Shown here: one piece after another, positions 1 to 13,993 of the stretch
Layout: each line of letters starts with the position of its first letter
How positions within the stretch are numbered: position 1 is the stretch's first letter
DNA from: Ptychodera flava
Lineage: Eukaryota > Hemichordata > Enteropneusta > Ptychoderidae
Length of the DNA: 64,000 nt
NCBI RefSeq assembly: GCF_041260155.1
Contig: NC_091930.1
Span: 49,478,500 to 49,542,499 of the forward strand
Direction of reading: 5' to 3'
Position numbers and translations under genes: made by a program
The notes under the pieces: model-generated
The model's database searches: none
What the model was told of the DNA's origin: nothing
What the model saw: only the letters and a program-made list of their open reading frames with translations

Positions 1-362
1 GTACAAGCATGACAAACAAGCTTCGGACATAATGTTAAGCCGCGCCCAAAAATGGTTTGATGATGCCGCAGACATCAAAAAGAACCCCGAGAAATATGAG
101 AAAATCTTTAAAATATTTGAGGGCATAGGAGCCGTTCTCAAAGAGATTGCCCCTGGGTGCCTCGAATTTAAACTTAGCCTTCCAACAGCTACATCGCTTG
201 TATTACTCTGGGATCGGCACCAGGAATTCCTTCCAAGACAACTCGAAACAGTGATGATTACAGAGGAAGTCATTAAATCTGTGAATGGTCGACCACTGCA
301 AATATGTATTATCATGGATCAGATGATGTATAATAGGGGCTTACAATTTTTTGCAACTCAAG
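1..362 (+). CDS. SAMD9-like gene exon: TRADD-N-like death-fold module
   Basis: Open from base 2 without a stop, so it continues upstream of the window. The peptide contains GCLEFKLSLPTATSLVLLWD, then QLETVMITEEVI and a closing MMYNRGLQFF. That G-x-L-x2-KL-x2-PT-x2-SL-x2-LW pattern resembles the N-terminal TRADD-type domain found in many invertebrate STAND proteins; I recognised it by eye. The donor is CAAG|GTAAGA, phase 1, and the next plausible acceptor at 887/888 is also phase 1. An isolated short protein ending at 421 would be the alternative reading, but the phase match argues against it. Confidence 0.6.
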
Positions 363-3300
363 GTAAGATGTATCGGGAGAATTCATCAAATGATAGGCGA
401 GCGGATTGCCTTATTTTATGAATCACTTGATAACTGCCATAATCGAACACCTATGTAAGTGTCCTTTACTGGAAATGTTTATTTCTCTAGGATCTGTCAG
501 GATATAATACCCTACTTAATTGCATTTTCGGAATTCCTTTTTTAGCTGAGCTTGTATCATTCTAGAAAAAAGCAAATAATCCTGAATGAATTTTGATACT
601 AAACTATTCAATGAGTAAAGCTCTTTCCATCGTGTCCTTGGAAGTGCAACATCCAAAAGCGGAGCAATAAATGCGACACAACAATCAGGCATACAGTTCA
701 CATATAAAACCTGAAAAATAGGGATGAGAGGAAATTTTGATTGAGTTTCCATTTTGGGGCGCTTTGCATTGTCACTCATTTTTTTTATTTGAATTGACAT
801 CATTTTTCAAGCAATGTTGCAGTTTTCAATATTTTCCGGTTACTTCATGTATATTCATGCCTTTTGTGCTTCTCTTTCAATAATAAGACAATTTGGCAAA
901 ACTGTCTTCAAGAAGGCCAAAGAAGATGAAAGATTGGAATGCTAAAGATGTACGCGATTGGTTGAACGAAATTGGTATTGACACAAAATATGTCAAACGA
1001 ATATATGAAGAGGAGATCACTGGCCCAGTACTCATGATGTATAGAGAGAAAGACCTTGAAGCAGATTTCAACCTGAAGAAGGGAGCCCTGCGAAACATCA
1101 TGTATTCAAGGGAAAATCAAATTGAAAACGAGGCCAGGCAAAGTCTTCAGGAAACGTCGATAGATAAGTCCTATGAGCAGAGTGTTGTTTCTTCGTCCAC
1201 CAATGACAACAAGCACCCTGAAGGCATATGGCCGATTCCATCTGCTGGCGATAGGGAGTTATCATCTACAGAAGGTGAAAGTGCATTGAAACCTTCAAAA
1301 TCATTGCCATATAAGGAACATCGTTACCTAATGCAAGAGGCCACACCCCATTCTTCGACAATTGAAGGGGAAGAACAGAACAAGGCAAGTGATGTCGTAA
1401 AGAGAGAGAAAATGAGAGATAAGCAAAGAACTGAGCAGTCCGAAAAGCATTACATAGATGTCCAAGAGAAGCACTATGATAAAGGAATTGTAACCAGTTT
1501 CACGAGGGCAAAGGAAACGCGAAGCAGCTCCTTTGAAAGCCGAATGGAGGTTCTTGAACTAAGTGAGCGAGCAACAGAGATAAGGTCACCGACGCAATAT
1601 TCAACACAGGATAGAAAACTAAAAGAATATGGATCACAGGAAAAGAGACAAGATAGCAAATTTTATAGACAAGGAACAAGCGAGCAAGATCCGACACATG
1701 TTCAACCCTTAGATCAAGAAACGAGCTGTATTGATGCCCTAAAAGCCCGTACGTCCGAAAAGATGGTGGATGTTAATATCATGCAGTCTAAAGATAATGA
1801 TGATGACGTGAACAAACAGTGCAAATCTTCAACTTCTGTGTCACCAAATAGTGAAAAACAAACTCGGAAACATTTAGCTATAGTAAGTCCTTATGTAGGA
1901 GAGCAAGATAAAGGAAATGAAAGTGGACATGCTAGGTCTAGAGACACTGCGGTAGAAGAAAGTGATGATGAGTTTTATCAGAAAATGTTAAGACGAATGG
2001 GGATAAAATCAAGTTCACGTGAAGTGTCTTCCAGCCAAACACATGCAAAGAAGACAAGTCTGAAAACAGATCAGGGATTTTCCAAATTGAAAGACTCTAG
2101 CAATAAGCAGCATAAGCCGAATATCACACAATCGGATCGTCGCCTGAAGGAACTTTTGTGTGGGGGATCAAAACAAATAGATGCTTCATTGTACCCTCTG
2201 CTTGTTATTAATAAGCCTGCTGAGGAGATTTTTAAAGCTGGTGTAGATACGCCTCTGTCAAGAGACCTTCAATTTGTCAGTAGTGTTAAGTGGGTTGGAG
2301 TGTTTGACCTTGATGCTGAATCCTATGAAAGTGGTTTGTGTAAGCTATTCAGAAGAAAGAATGACATCAAAGCCCAATCGCCGGAGACCTTCTGCAACAT
2401 TTCTGAAGTGGGTTGTTTTCGAGATAGTATGAGGTTTCCTGAAGTGACAACATGGATTTTTGCGAATGGACGTACTGATATGGTAGAAGAAGCCCTTGAT
2501 AGAAAGCAGTGGAATGCTGTGCGAAGCAATGGTGTTGAAGATGCAATTAGCTTTTTTGCCAAACCAGAAGTTATTCCTGACTTAAAGAGAGCAACAATAC
2601 TGTTTCTTCTCCTATCAGACAACCTTGGCATTATGTGTGACACATTCCGTAAGTTTTATTCAACGTTTGGCATAGAACACATAACATGTATTGCTGAAAA
2701 GGAAGAGTACTTTGTTAAATGGGCAGATGAAATTGAAAAGTGGTGTTGCCGTGAAATGCTTGAAGAAAGAAGTGTTGTAGGCATGTCCTGGCAAGCTGTT
2801 AAAGAGAGTGTCATGAGTATTCAGGGAGTCATTCACAAGACAGATGATTATCTCCCTTCTTCGTCTGGCTCAAGTTGTCCTTTATCGGAACGAGACAGGA
2901 ATAGGTGGTCAGATTTGTCAATCCTGTGCCAAAATGAGTGTGAAAATACAACAATGGCTGACAGTAGTAGCGGTTTTGAAGAATTTGCACAAAGTATGGA
3001 GCTTGACTTTTACCGAGGTCATAAAGTCTCATGGTGGAATTTTCACTTAACTGGCAAGAAGTACAACCAGGTTCTGAAAAGAGACATTCATGAGCAGTTA
3101 CACGATATGGTTGATGCTTCACTCAGAGAGAATCAAGACTCTCTTCCACGTGTGGTGCTACTAAGATTATTTCATCAACCTGGGGCTGGTGGAAGCACTT
3201 TAGCAAGACATATCCTTTGGGATTTCCATAAGAAGTTCCGCTGTCTTGTGGTGAACCATATTAGAGTGAAGACATGGGAACAATTCTTGAGGTGCGCAAA

Positions 3301-4067
3301 TACGGAGAGGTCGATCCTCGGACTGCAAACCGTTCTTGTTTTGGTTGAAGATGCCGAAGACACAGAGATCAACGAGCTGATATATCATCTCGAATCAGGT
3401 TCAAGGACAACTTCACATCAAGCTGGCTGTCCATTGTTTGTTGTACTGCATTGTAAAAGAGTCCATTCCCCGTATAAACACATGGTGAAGTGCCAGAACA
3501 CGAGTATAAAGCTAGAACAAGAACTGAGCAGTAGAGAAATAAGATGGTTTGCTGAGAAACATCGAGAGCTAGACACCAAAAAGGCAAAAGGTCTTCAAAT
3601 ATACAGTCCCGATAGGCTCGTTTCCTTTATGGTTATGAAGGACAATTTCAAGAGAGATTATGTCGAGAATCTTGTAAGTAGAATACTCCAGGACATACCA
3701 AGTGACAAAGGAGAGTCTCATCTTTTGAAGTTCTGTGCCCTGTTGAATAAATATGAGCCAGATGCGTCGATACCAGTTTCTTGCTTGGATGCTATAATGG
3801 GAGGTACTTACCTTAAGAGGAAAAGCAAAAAACATAAGCAAGACACACAGGAACTTTGGGAGAACCATGTATCTGACTCTGCCCAAATGTTGCTGTTGAA
3901 NNNNNNNNNNNNNNNNNNNNNNNNNNNNNNNNNNNNNNNNNNNNNNNNNNNNNNNNNNNNNNNNNNNNNNNNNNNNNNNNNNNNNNNNNNNNNNNNNNNN
4001 TTCAAATGCAATTGAAAAGGACAGCTCAAAAGATAAAAAAAAGCTGCAAAAAGCTAACGGACAGTGA
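1..4067 (+). CDS. SAMD9-like STAND NTPase gene, partial (5' end outside window, 3' part broken by gap)
   Basis: Two exons join in phase 1: 1-362 (TRADD-N-like) and 888 onward (SAM plus SAMD9 core). Seen in the sequence: a SAM domain with W-x5-V-x2-WL just after an internal Met (926-928); a long charged linker; a central block with VKWVGVFDLDAESYESG; the motif KVSWWNFHLTGKKY; a P-loop QPGAGGSTLAR near 3175-3210; and a Walker B-like TVLVLVEDAED near 3330-3360. Family knowledge: vertebrate SAMD9/SAMD9L are cytosolic, antiviral, growth-restraining proteins with SAM, Alba-type nucleic-acid-binding, P-loop, TPR and OB-fold regions. The TPR and OB-fold parts should follow the P-loop and are not visible, because the sequence stops at the N gap. 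Inference: innate-immune or cell-death effector. No frame breaks before the gap. Confidence 0.8.
363..887 (+). other. Intron of SAMD9-like gene
   Basis: It begins GTAAGA and ends with the pyrimidine-rich tract TTTTGTGCTTCTCTTTC followed by AATAATAAG. A 95-codon open frame lies on the minus strand here (516-803), but it has no recognisable domain and I do not call it a gene. Confidence 0.55.
888..3900 (+). CDS. SAMD9-like gene large exon: SAM, linker, SAMD9 core with P-loop
   Basis: About 1004 codons without an intron, running into the N gap. Counting from Met 926: SAM domain about residues 1-65 (starts MKDWNAKDVRDWLNEIG); a polar, charged, probably disordered linker to about residue 410; the SAMD9-type central block to about 730; then the P-loop NTPase. 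Downstream, SSREIRWFAEKHRELD and MVMKDNFKRDYVENLVSRIL match the helical part that follows the NTPase in SAMD9 proteins. A single giant exon is typical of vertebrate SAMD9/SAMD9L. Confidence 0.82.
3901..4000. other. Scaffold gap, 100 N
   Basis: Exactly one hundred N, a usual placeholder for a gap of unknown size. It interrupts the SAMD9-like exon in the middle of the NTPase/helical region, so the true missing length may be several kilobases. Confidence 0.98.
4001..4067 (+). CDS. Possible C-terminal fragment of the SAMD9-like gene after the gap
   Basis: The second frame after the gap reads SNAIEKDSSKDKKK and ends at a TGA at 4065-4067. A lysine/serine-rich tail is plausible as the C-terminus of the interrupted gene, but only 21 codons are visible and the frame cannot be tied to the exon across a gap of unknown length. 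Confidence 0.3.
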
Positions 4068-4666
4068 CTACACTAACTCTCAATTAAAAGATCATCAAGC
4101 TTAAAAGCTCAGCTGTATGTAACTGTTCTCTAATGCGAAAAACGTGTAGAGACCCATCTCTTCCAGTGTTTGTAACCACAAAGCGTACGTAATCGTCGTC
4201 GCTCGACAAATTACAGACTAATCTTGGTGCTAGGAAAGACTGTGTTGGAATTCGCAAATGCTTTGGTGTTTTTTGTTTTAAATCATGACCTATGATGTCC
4301 CGTAATCTTGTCAGCCGGATGAGACCTCTTTACCGTTACCTTGTCAATTAGTAGGGGATAAGCTGTCGATTCAATTAACGATATAACAGTCCTCGGTACC
4401 TTAATGATCTGATTGACACTGCTTGATCTGTCGCCGTAATTATCGCGGCATCGAACCACGACTACGACTGATCAGCGATCAGAGAACAACAATCTTGATT
4501 CTTGACACTGAATAGTACAGAATTTTATTTGTCTCCACCACAGACAGTAGAAGAAACTGTGTATGTTTCCACCTAGCTCATTATTAGCATAAGTTTACTT
4601 GTCAGGTTGTGGAATATTAGTTTAAAGCACACAACAAACAACTTGACTACATGAAGTATGATGAAG

Positions 4667-4931
<265 letters not shown>

Positions 4932-6977
4932 ATGTTGCTTTACCATTTCGTAATATCTCAACAATATGTTGTCGCTTCATTGTTTTCATTCGTTTACAGG
5001 CGAATAAAAACTCAGGCAAGTCTGTACACACCATCATTAGTGATGTGTCCATTAGAAAAAAGCTCTCATTTCCTTCAAAGAATAAATATAATTAAATGAA
5101 AATTAAGTGGAATGAAATTACATCGAAGGAGACTGATGAATACTAATAAGGGTCGTGACCCAGTGACGTTTAATGAAGCGTGACTGATGAAGAGACATTC
5201 TGACAATACTCAGGGGATTAATTAGACAATGCTAAAGGGATTAATAAGACAATAATGAGGAGATTAGTATGGCGATGTTAGACAGTTTGTCTTCATTTTA
5301 ATGTATGTGTTTCCACGCCTGATGGAAAAGGATCGTGAGAGAACATCGCAACTCGACGTGTTCATGTGTTTTATTGGCTTCCAGATCAAGCATTGTTTGA
5401 CCTGATGTGTTTGAATCGGCCTTGTGTATCTAAATCTTGATATGAAATCTTTGAGGACGATAAGATTTCTTCACGCCAACTCATGTCAACTTTGCAACAG
5501 TGCCAGCATACTTTCTGAGACAATGCTGATATCAAGCAAAGGTATTCTTAGTGATGCACTCTATCCTCCACCCACCCTCCCTGTAAGCCTGTGCATGTGT
5601 CTGTGTGTCTGTCCGTCTCTCTCAGCTAACATGTTCGTTGTTACTCTAGTTTGTTTCATTTTTCTTCGGCTATCTGCGCTGTTGTAAACCCCATCTTCCC
5701 TCCATCGACATGGAAGGGGGAAAATGCTCAGAGCTGTCTGCACCATCGCAACTAAACGTGAAAGCGTCTTCCAGCTAACCTAATGTCAAAACTAGAAGGG
5801 GAAGACCCTGTATACCGTCCATAAATAAACACGATGGTACTTTCGACCATAGACCATTAGGGTCTATGTTTCGACGCAGTGATGGTCGTGATGGTACTGA
5901 TATCGCACTTGGTTTTACTGTCAATGGTTGACGTATGAATATTTCTATTCAATCAATTTTCCTTGGTAGATTGTTCATCAGTCATTTGCTCTGCAGTCTA
6001 GACAGCGCCCCGTCTCAATAACACACAATTCGTAACTATGGTGACCGATTGGAAAATCATTTATTCTACTACTATGGCAACTATCACCAGCCTTCTTGTT
6101 TCCCCATCGAGTTTGGTACAAACACAAAGAAAGTATGAGATTCGGTCTTTGTCAAAACTGTTTGTGTATGATTTGATGTTTGACTTAAACTTTGGACCGT
6201 TGATACAAAACTGATCGGCAGGCCGTCTTGTTGCAGCTATCACGATGACTTTGCAACGCTATCACTCTGACTGCAGACACTTCGCATACACAAATGTTCA
6301 TACCGTTTCTGAGTTTGTTTCACAGCTCGAACTGTGAGTCGATTATTGCTAAAACAAAACACACTGTGTCAAACCTCTCGCCCGGTGTTTCAATTCAATG
6401 GCACAGATCGTTAAACCATTATCTTCCATTCAATATATCTCTAATGCAAATAAAATGTCATTCGTATTGCCCGTAACAGACCCTGCCTCCCCTTCCACAG
6501 ACAAATTCATCTCATTTCTGAAGTTTAAATCTTTGTTTGGAGTCCTCAGCATGACACAACACCAAGATAATGTAAGGGATTAAAATTATCGACTGTATTG
6601 AAGGTCGTGATCTTCGCTGTGTCAAAAGTTGAAATTGTGACCATTGTATTACATGCTCTGCTGTCAAAAGTTGATTGTCAACTGATCGACTCCAATTGTC
6701 TTTTGAATGACGTCAATCTCTGGGGTCTAATCCCTCCATTAAGAAAAGACAAATCGAAGTATGTTCTCTCAAATCCCCAAAGAGTGCTGTACGAAAACAT
6801 CACCTCCCCCATCTTTCAACTGACCGTGCGCGGTCTGCGGGGATTTGTCGGCGATGACGTCACGCGGGATCACTTATGTGCGAAGTTCAGAGATGATGTC
6901 ACCATATCCTGTCTTGGAAGAGCGATTATTGGTCAAGATTTTTTCACCAATGCAATGACTACCTCATATTATGTTAA

Positions 6978-7329
6978 AGGGCCAGTAACGCTGACTTTTG
7001 ATAATATTTTCACCATTTTTACTTTGAATGTGAACCATAATTCCTTCTTCTTCTCCCCAAAGAATGTTGATATACACAGTATCAAGCTTGTCAACTAAGC
7101 CCGTACGCGTGTAAACTGCATTGTTATTGTTGAAAAGTGACTTTTGGTCCGGACTAGAATTCAAATGTAAACAATAACAATGCATTTTCCACTTGTAAAC
7201 GATTAGCTGATAAGCTGAGTAGTAAGTGTTTTTTCTACATTCTTTTGGGAAGTAGAAAAAGATGTTGCTATTGATATATAAAATAAAAATAATATAAAAA
7301 AATCATTGAAAGTTAGCATTACTGGCCCT
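6978..7329. mobile_element. TTAA-flanked non-autonomous DNA transposon (MITE)
   Basis: It starts AGGGCCAGTAACGCTGACTT and ends AAGTTAGCATTACTGGCCCT, imperfect terminal inverted repeats of about 35 bp. TTAA lies directly outside both ends (6974-6977, 7330-7333), as in piggyBac-type insertions. Parts of its interior recur near 53350-53530 (reverse orientation) and 58200-58340, recognisable by GAATTCTAGTCC-type blocks. Confidence 0.75.
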
Positions 7330-9348
7330 TTAACACTTCCCTCTTTGACCAAAATGTTGTGCTACCATCTCACATCGAGAGAAAGTTCCTATCACGGAAT
7401 TCTATAGAGAGACGATCTGCTAAACGAGTGATTTCACGTTGTTTTAGTTCAGTTCAGTTCAGTGCACATGTTGCTACTGTCCTCTCACCCGTGTTCCTCG
7501 ACCGGAGTGTTGTTTCATCAGTCTGCAGGTCTCTCCGATGGTACTTTTCGGACTCTGTCCAGTGGTGCAACATAAGGTCTTCTATCTTATAGGCAGATCA
7601 AAAACAAAACAAAAAAACAAAACAAAACAAAAAAAACCGTCGTGACAGTCCGAAAGCCGCTCGGCCTTGGCACAAGCTGATGAGCCATAGCTAGATTGTC
7701 ATCGGCGTCGAACACCCACACATTTCCTTGCGTGGATTCCCCACATTTCTCAGATAAATTACTATTTTTTCAAGACCCGTGACAGCCCCCTTAGACAAAT
7801 ATTGTCGAAACATGACTTTGTTTTGCGATACAGCGCATAAATGGCGTGCTATTTGCCGTCAACTGATCCGAAACCAAGTTAAATATTTTGCTGTCCAGCC
7901 GATCACGGGTGACTGCAAATATTTTATTCGTCTGGTGTTTTCTATAGAAGAGCCACTTCGGTCAGTTGACGTTACCCGACGGCCCTTTCACTGGAATTAT
8001 TCATATTGTTTGTAGACATTAACTCTAGACGTTTAGTTGCTGTGAGGTATGTCTGCGCATTTACACAAACCAGTTGAGCATGATGCTTTACAGAGCCGGG
8101 ATTTAACATTTTGTTTCGCTGTCTGTTAACACAATGATATCTGACTGCGATAACTTTGAAGAAAATCTTAAAGAAAACAGAGCTCTGTCATAATACATCG
8201 CGAGTAAAGTTTGCTTTAAAAACGTCAAAGTTGTAGAGAGGACAGAACGAAAAACAAAACGCTGTGTATACAGTATGTTGACAAACCATTTGTCCTGGAA
8301 GAAACGGAACGAGGTGAAAGTGCAATTTTATCGGTGTTCTGATGTACACATTTGCCGGTGGAGCGCATCACAATCGACGTCAAGTCTTTAGCGATCGTAA
8401 AAGATCATCAAAAAGTGAATGTTGAGACATAAAGCATGCTAGCGCAAATTTAGGGGCAACGTACAGTCTCTCGGAAGATTGATTGGCTTGATCTCATTAA
8501 TTGTTCTTACTGAAGTATTTCCAAGCGGCCAATCCGGTTGAGAATAGGCATGCTTACAGACCCTTTAAGTTGATGTAAATGGTAACAATCGACCAATCAG
8601 ATACAACTTACCAAGCTGCTGTATATTGCGAGGTTGTTATTAACCTGCCGTGTTTTAGAAGTCGTTAGACTCTGAGTTTAAAAAATAAATTATCAAAATA
8701 ACTTCAACTGTCGACACTTCTGTCATAAATGAACTGCATGGCGTTCGAACGGTGTAAAGTGGCAAGATTAAAAATGTATATTTTTGACTATGTGATATCT
8801 AATCCGCTATAATGCACTATACTGCCTTGAAGGGTTTGATCTGGACCTTAGTGCTGAGTGATGCAACATTTCAGATGAAGAAAAATACAGGAAAATAATA
8901 GCTCTGAAAAAATGTAAAGGTCAGATCAAGTAATATATTAATTAAAGCACCATTACTTACTTGATAATTATGACAAAGGATGATAAGAAAAAACAGTCTT
9001 TCTATTATTTGGCTAATGGACTGTCGACAATGATTTTCCCGTGGTATGTATTCCCTGCACGCCGGAAATCAGGAATCATGAAAAGTGAAAGTGAGGGTTC
9101 AAAGGGGTTATAAACGATAAAAGAGTTTACACATTGTGAAGCAAGAAAATAAGAATAGTTCGGTCACATGGCTTTTTCGACTTGTTCGTACGCAAACTTA
9201 GAACCGGTCTCGCTGTGTCATATTGAGCCCCTTCAAGTTTTCAATACGTCGTTGAGGGCGTTACGCACTGAACTCATGGTGGTTGAGAGTGGAAAGCATG
9301 TCAACTGACACAAATCTTTCGATGTTTTCGTCTTTTTTACTCTTGTAG

Positions 9349-9475
9349 GGCGGCTGCGGAAGTCGAAGAGGAGACTCGCTCTTGTCGTTTTCAGCCTTTG
9401 CGGAGAAAATGTCACGTGGATCTGGAGTCGTTGAAGATTTGACTTTGATAAAAATACTACAGGGCACAGAAAGAG
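9349..9475 (+). CDS. CNBD2: CNBD2-like exon 1 seen
   Basis: Acceptor TTTTTTACTCTTGTAG, then 127 nt, phase 0 to 1, donor AGAG|GTAACA. Reads from GGCGSRRGDS to LIKILQGTER. It contains an internal Met (EKMSRGSG), but the good acceptor implies an earlier exon I could not locate. Confidence 0.6.
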
Positions 9476-9786
9476 GTAACAACCGTGACAGTCAGTGATC
9501 AGCGGAATTTGTCAATCATCTTGACGGTCACAAATAGATGGAAATGTACATAAAAATTTAACGCATTGTTTAGTTATGTACGGCATTACATAGTTTTGAA
9601 GATATGAATAGATGTTCCAAATGCGTAGCACTTAAATTCAAAACTTACGTTCTGTGGTGACAAACTATTAATTATAAAATGTCTTACAATGTTTTGTACA
9701 GCTCCGTCTCAGCCAGGAAGTAAAAAATATATTGACGAAGAAGTTCAAGATCGGACGCCAGAACAATTGAAAAAGGTATGTGCGTA

Positions 9787-9862
<76 letters not shown>

Positions 9863-9863
9863 G

Positions 9864-9924
<61 letters not shown>

Positions 9925-12900
9925 CGCATGGTACTACACACATTTAATGAACTTGTAAAAGTTTAGACATTGCTTGATAGTCATGGAGAAGGAATAAAAA
10001 TTATTTTTCACATGAGAACCTTGACCGGAGACAAATACAAATAAACCCTGTCGATGTGCAATCGCGTTCAACAGGAGTATAGGGTCGTACAAAATTGTTT
10101 TCTATTGTTTCAGTCCCTCTACGGTTTGCAGTCACTGGATTCATATTTGTGAATATCCACTTCACATGCAAGACAAACTGTGCCGGGTTGCTTTCTTACA
10201 CACGGTAGGTTCAAAGAATTTACAATACGTATTTCATGACGCCAAACGTTTATACAGCGCCATCTGTGTGTGAAGATGTCATACTACAGGTGGACTAAAA
10301 GGAGAAATCACATCTCATCTTCGACGATTAGTTTATGCAATGTAGATCGCGGTAGATAAAGATGTCAAAAGAGATTGTGTCATTAAACACTGAATGATTT
10401 ACTACTTTCAAATTATGGGCAGTATGAGCGAATTAATTGGACTAGGGTTGTCTACAGAGCAAGATCATTCTTTGACGGTACTAACGGTACAAAAATATTC
10501 TTTGAGACATTAAATGTTTACTGTTTTGTTTTTTTATCAGTGTCCCGCCGAAACGTGTGATAATTCGACAAGGTCACAACGCTGAAATGTTCTACATAAT
10601 GATATCTGGTCGAGGTAGGTGGAAATCTGAAAGGGGCTTCACCAACGTGTGCTGAATTTATTTGCTAATATGTAAAACCATGTTAAATGACCTCTTTGTT
10701 CATACGTTCAATTTCGTCTGATGTGTTATTTTAAAGTGATAGAGGATAGAAACTGACACACTGTAGCTTTTGTCTTTGAAAGTCATTTGTTTGAAGTGAA
10801 ACATACTTTTGATCTAATAAAAGCCAACCTGTTGAACGTAACGAAAATTTTTCCCGGTGTTGTAAGAAATAAAAATCCCACATTTATCGTTGTCGCCGCT
10901 GTTATTACTACCACTGAAGTTCATTCGCCGAGAGGAACTGACACAGTGCAGAATTTCTGAAAAAGGAAAGCATGTCCAAGAGCAACCGAGTCGTTGGGGC
11001 GCTATTTAATCCAGTGAACAGTGTCCCAAAATTTAACAAGTGCGATCCCTGCATTCTTGTTTTCGCAGCCATTGTTACCATAATGGAGACAGATCCCGTC
11101 ACCAAGGAAACCGCAGCCAGGACGGTCAATATACTGAGACGCGGAGCATGTTTTGGTGAGTTGGCTCTCATCCATCACTCCAAGAGAACGGCGACTGTCA
11201 CCAGCGACACATTCTGTGAACTAATATCAATAGGACGAGAAGTGAGTTTCTTTATTGTTTTATGGTTTGATTTTACTAACATGATAGCCGACTCATCATG
11301 GCTATCCCCATGAGCCTTTGATGACGTCACTGATTGAAGCAAACATTTGATTATTCTTGCTGTTGGCCTGAGGTCGTTGTCATGTCGATTTCATCTAAAT
11401 CTACTTTGCTATAGGATGTCGATATTTGTAATTAAGACAATTGTCAAATAATCTTTTTACAAAAAGCAAAACGAAAAAAATGATGAAATCGAAACAAATG
11501 GCTTTAACTCGATTTCTAAGCAGGACGAGGGACACGAAAATGGTTTGGGGCCTAGAAATTCCTGAAATATATTAGTCATGAATTATCACTGTCGCTGTGA
11601 GTCTTCACAGAGTTAAGAGAAGAACAAAACAACAAAACATTTTTCAAGTTGCATTTTATTACTACTTTTGAATTCACATATCGTGTAAGAACGTCCTTCT
11701 AATCAGTTCAATGTCAATGTATTTCAGGATTTCCACGATATTTTCATGAGAGTCACGGAACCTGGAAAAGATCCACCTCACATCGAATACCTCAGGTGAG
11801 ATGCCGCTATGTTATGTGCCTGAATGTACACAAACACGTTTGCGTGTTCCATCACTGGGGCGCCCTCTACTGTGTTTTATGAGTTACATAATTTCATGCA
11901 AAGTTTTCACATCACTCGCAAAGCCAAAACCAGTGTTTCTCACAGAAAGTCGTGCCGGCGTGACTCGAAAGAAGGTTAATTATAACGGAGTAGTAACTTG
12001 CCGCTTTTCTCCAATGAATCGACGTATGTATTTAAAACTAACAAACAATTGGTAACTCCAAATGAAACATGATGCGAAAGGCCAAAGTTGTCATGTTCTC
12101 CGAAAAAATTAAAATCGTGCCAAATGAATAATTCAATAAACCAAACAGCCATGCAGTCAATACGCCATTTCTGTCGGTGGAATGTTTCAGCGACGGGACT
12201 TATAGCGCCTTGGTCTCATTTAGACATTTGCATAATTTTCTCCCCAAAGAACGCTGCCATTGGTGAAAAATTGGCCTGTGGATCTTCTTTTCGAAGAAAC
12301 TGAAATGTGTTCTTTTCCACTACTACAAGTAAGGCTTTGTTAGTGTTTGTTAACTTTAACCTGATGGGTTAATGAACCGTCTCGAAGAATTATATTCATG
12401 ATGATGACTATATGTGACTCAAGTTAAATTGTGATGGATTCACTTGAATAAGAAGCCTTAGATAGCAGACGTTGCTATTTTGTGTTGCTCTTTTGTGAAG
12501 TATCTGTCGACGTCATCCGATAGGCGAATTTGATCTAGATATCCAACCACCGATAACTTGTTGTCAGTACGATGCCAGGTCGACACTAATGATGATCCAG
12601 TATTCTCACAACTGTACACAAAAATTCATCCACTGAAGCGCGCCCTCCTCTGTAGGATGCATACTGCTCAGGAGGCTCTTCGGTTTCCGCTTTGTGCAGA
12701 CATGGCATTGACATTCGGACGTGAAAATACTTCAACAATTCTAAGATATATTTAAACTTTGAGTAACTTTCAAGTATTGCGTCGTAAATGCCTGTTCAGC
12801 GAGTACATACAAAACTAATCGCGAATACGGTTTGAAAAAATACAAGGAACTGTATGTGTTTATTAATTAAATAATTTACTTATTTATTTATTTATTTGTT

Positions 12901-13063
12901 TATTTATTTATCGTCTGTTCTCTATCACACAGGCGAGGTACCGTTATATGCAAAGACAGCAATGATTCAGAGTGGATTTACATCGTCAAATCAGTAAGTG
13001 GCTACACTAAACTTTCAAATATCTTTGGATGTGCACAACTAATCAATCAATCAATCAATCAGG

Positions 13064-13094
<31 letters not shown>

Positions 13095-13100
13095 ATCAAC

Positions 13101-13145
<45 letters not shown>

Positions 13146-13829
13146 CAATCAATCAATCAATCAATCAGTCTTTTGAATCAGCAGACCTAACCGAAGAACA
13201 TTTGATGCGTCGAGGGTAATTTTTCGAAGATAATTGGTTGTCGATATTTTTGGAGATTTTATAGTTCATCAATAAGCGCAACCTTATCAGCTGACATGTT
13301 TACAAGCAGCTTGAAAAGTCATGCCAACATACATCTATGCAACGAAACAAAACCAAACAAAATATATTTGAGAGATGAAGAATATTCAAGTTGAAAGTAA
13401 CATCAGGCGGCCAATTACTTGACTAAAATAGCCAGGCAAAATCGACGCCAGTATCGAGCGAAGACAAAGCTTGGAACATATGCCACATACACCATCGTCT
13501 CATGTTTTCTTCGTCAGGGCACTTGCCAAGTCATTAAACAACTAGAAGACGTTCAGCCATTACCGGATGTCTTTCTACGGCGACGAAGAAGAAACAAAAC
13601 AACGGAAAGATGGCGACAACTACGCAAGAAACGGCACAAACATAAGTATGTGTCTATCTGTCATATAGTGAAGCCAACAGGCGTTACTGTAATACAACGA
13701 TCGCAGCGTAACATAGTGTAAAATTTTTGCCTTGCCAGATGCTTTGAGAGCGTACTTCTGTATTAATGGTTTTGTGAATATATATATATATATATATAAC
13801 TATATATAATATATATATATTATATAATA

Positions 13830-13879
<50 letters not shown>

Positions 13880-13960
13880 TGTCTATTATCTGCTGACTAT
13901 TGATCTGTCTTTGTTTATATCTACATAGTTTCCATAAGTTTGTATTTTACATATGTTTAC

Positions 13961-13993
<33 letters not shown>

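Noticed and set aside
516-803. 95-codon minus-strand frame within the SAMD9-like intron
   Set aside because: No domain, no neighbours on that strand, no conserved signal.
6598-7098. 166-codon plus-strand frame
   Set aside because: Irregular composition, no domain, and its end runs into a TTAA MITE.
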